From Patescibacteria group bacterium (GTDB taxonomy: Bacteria; Patescibacteriota; Patescibacteriia; Magasanikbacterales; GWA2-37-8), in the NCBI GenBank assembly GCA_028688375.1, contig JAQTYG010000009.1:1-35976 (forward strand): a stretch of DNA of 35,976 nucleotides. The letters are read 5' to 3'. This document shows, one piece after another, positions 34,444 to 35,976 of this stretch (position 1 is the stretch's first letter; each line of letters opens with the position of its first letter). The notes under the pieces are model-generated. The model was not told where the DNA came from, ran no database searches, and was given only the letters and a program-made list of their open reading frames with translations. A program made the translations under genes and the position numbers.

Positions 34444-35976
34444 ATGAAAATCAAATATTTTCTCTATGCCCGAAAGTCCACCGAGGACGAGGAACGCCAA
34501 GTAATGAGCATAGAGGCGCAATTGTCGGAGTTGGCTGATTATGCCAAACGCGAAAATATTGTTATCGCCGAGAAATTTATAGAAAGCAAAAGCGCAAAGA
34601 AACCCGGGCGAGAAATTTTTAATGAAATGATAGAAAAAATCCACAACAGCAAAGAGCCAATAGGAATTATGGCTTGGCATCCTGATCGTCTCGCCCGAAA
34701 CAGCATGGACGGCGGGCAGATAATCTACCTCGTGGACACGGACAAGATAGTTTCTTTGCGCTTTCCCACTTTTTGGTGCGAGCCAACTCCGCAAGGTATG
34801 TTTATGCTTCAAGTGGCTTTCGGGCAGAGTAAATATTATTCCGATAATTTATCGGAAAATGTAAAGCGTGGTTTTCGCCAAAAACTCAAGCGTGGCGAGT
34901 GGCTAAACATGGCTCCGTTTGGCTATATCAACAATCCCAAAACCCGGAATATTGAGCCCGACCCGACAAAAAGCAGAATCGTATTAAAAGCGTTTGAGGA
35001 ATTTGCCACCGGACAGCATACATTGGAGAGTTTGGCGCACCGCTTGAGTTTTTGGGGCGTGGTGGGCAAGTACGGAAAAAACTTTGTAAAATCGCAAGTC
35101 CAAGCAATGCTTACGAACCATGCCTATCTGGGGCTTATTAAATTCAACGGAGAGCTGTTTGAAGGCAAATTTCAACCAATTGTTCCCATGGCGACTTTTG
35201 AAGCCGTGCAAGCGATATTAAAGAACAGGGCCAAGCCGAGAAAAAGCAAAAAACTACATAATTTCCCTTTCCGTGGGCTTATGACTTGCGGTGAGTGCGG
35301 AGCCGCCATAACCGCGCAATATGCCCACGGAAACGGAGGCACATATATTTATTATCGCTGTACTAAACGGCTTGGCCCCTGTTCGCAAAAATATTTGCGT
35401 CAGGATCAAGTGACCGAGCAGATTAAAGAACGGCTTCAACAAGTCGCCATCGCTGATGAAACAAAAGAGTCAATGCTGGCCCGAGTGGCGCAATGGGAAA
35501 AAGAGAACAATTCGTCGCAAGAAACCTACGCCCAAAATCTACAAGGCCAAACAAAAGACACGGAGCAAAAATTGGACAGACTAGTCAACGCTTTTTTAGA
35601 TGGCAGTATTGAAAAAGAAACATATCTGCTAAAAAAGGAGGAATTGATAAAAACAAAAACAGACCTTGCGGAACGAAAGTCTGATTTTGGGCGTAGGGGG
35701 AACAATTGGTTTGAACCAATCCGCGATTTTATTTTCACGGCCCACCACGCGGAAAAATTGGCTTTGTCCAACGATTTGACCGAGATCAAATCGTTGGTGG
35801 AAAAAATTGGAACGAACCGCCGCCTCGCTGGCCAAAAAGTGGCGTGGTTGTGGAAAAAACCTTACCAAATTCTGGCCGAACGGTCGGCGAGTCCTAATGT
35901 GTTGCGGGGCCCGGACTTGAACCGGGAACCTTCGGGTTATGGGCCCGACGAGCTGCCAATTGCTCTACCCCGCTAT
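34444..35976 (+). CDS. Large serine recombinase (open at window end; not in supplied ORF track)
   Basis: AAGGAG SD then MKIKYFLYARKSTEDEERQVMSIEAQLSEL; WHPDRLARN; MAPFGYINNPKT; zinc ribbon CGECGAAI...YYRCTKRLGPC; 511 codons without a stop. Confidence 0.93.
   Translation, partial: MKIKYFLYARKSTEDEERQVMSIEAQLSELADYAKRENIVIAEKFIESKSAKKPGREIFNEMIEKIHNSKEPIGIMAWHPDRLARNSMDGGQIIYLVDTDKIVSLRFPTFWCEPTPQGMFMLQVAFGQSKYYSDNLSENVKRGFRQKLKRGEWLNMAPFGYINNPKTRNIEPDPTKSRIVLKAFEEFATGQHTLESLAHRLSFWGVVGKYGKNFVKSQVQAMLTNHAYLGLIKFNGELFEGKFQPIVPMATFEAVQAILKNRAKPRKSKKLHNFPFRGLMTCGECGAAITAQYAHGNGGTYIYYRCTKRLGPCSQKYLRQDQVTEQIKERLQQVAIADETKESMLARVAQWEKENNSSQETYAQNLQGQTKDTEQKLDRLVNAFLDGSIEKETYLLKKEELIKTKTDLAERKSDFGRRGNNWFEPIRDFIFTAHHAEKLALSNDLTEIKSLVEKIGTNRRLAGQKVAWLWKKPYQILAERSASPNVLRGPDLNREPSGYGPDELPIALPRY
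35812..35904. repeat. 93-bp perfect inverted repeat, right arm; encodes the recombinase C-terminus
   Basis: Exact reverse complement of 34241-34333. Confidence 0.95.
35868..35924 (+). repeat. 57-bp direct repeat (copy 2) overlapping tRNA-fMet
   Basis: 55/57 identical to 28768-28824. Confidence 0.85.
35902..35974 (-). tRNA. tRNA-Met, probably initiator fMet (anticodon CAT)
   Basis: agcggggtagagcaattggcagctcgtcgggcccataacccgaaggttcccggttcaagtccgggccccgcaa; unpaired 1:72 (A:A), GGG/CCC anticodon stem; CCA not encoded. Confidence 0.85.

Larger units (their letters stand above)
28900..35904. mobile_element. Predicted integrative element in tRNA-fMet carrying an R-M system and a large serine recombinase
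   Basis: attL-like, attP-like and attR-like junctions sharing GTTG; recombinase at the tRNA-proximal end. Confidence 0.7.

Noticed and set aside
34417-34871. 15-bp inverted match ccacgctttacattt / aaatgtaaagcgtgg around the recombinase start
   Set aside because: Exact but short and 440 bp apart, with one copy in coding sequence; could be chance, so not promoted.

Overview
The window looks like a Patescibacteria/CPR-type chromosome segment (inferred from gene content and paralog style; not tested phylogenetically). Main parts: (1) 1-5.7 kb: nine tandem minus-strand paralogs with a T4SS-pilin-like two-TM module, several with Cys-rich tails and one with two modules; (2) 5.7-12.4 kb: solute-binding lipoprotein, galU and three type IV pilin-like/prepilin proteins; (3) tRNA-Leu(TAA), nrdG, and an intein-containing nrdD with a candidate NrdR box pair; (4) ruvB and small membrane proteins; (5) 19.2-25.9 kb: a diversity-generating retroelement (DGR). 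It has an RT (-), a head-to-head avd (+), a 114-bp template repeat (TR) and two distant target genes whose 3' ends carry 114-bp variable repeats (VR). By hand alignment, VR1 differs from TR at 16 positions and VR2 at 14, every one a TR adenine; 13 of the 14 VR2 changes are A->G. The RT ORF carries an in-frame 66-bp palindromic repeat, and a C9/G9 tract lies inside avd and just upstream of the RT start; (6) flippase and PerM/AI-2E transporter; (7) 28.9-35.9 kb: an apparent integrative element at tRNA-fMet with an R-M operon (XRE regulator, two MTases, HNH nuclease), a candidate structured ncRNA, and a large serine recombinase that is absent from the ORF track because it is open at the window end. 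attL-, attP- and attR-like junctions sharing GTTG can be read directly, and a perfect 93-bp inverted repeat flanks the recombinase. All calls are from reading the sequence; no database search was run.
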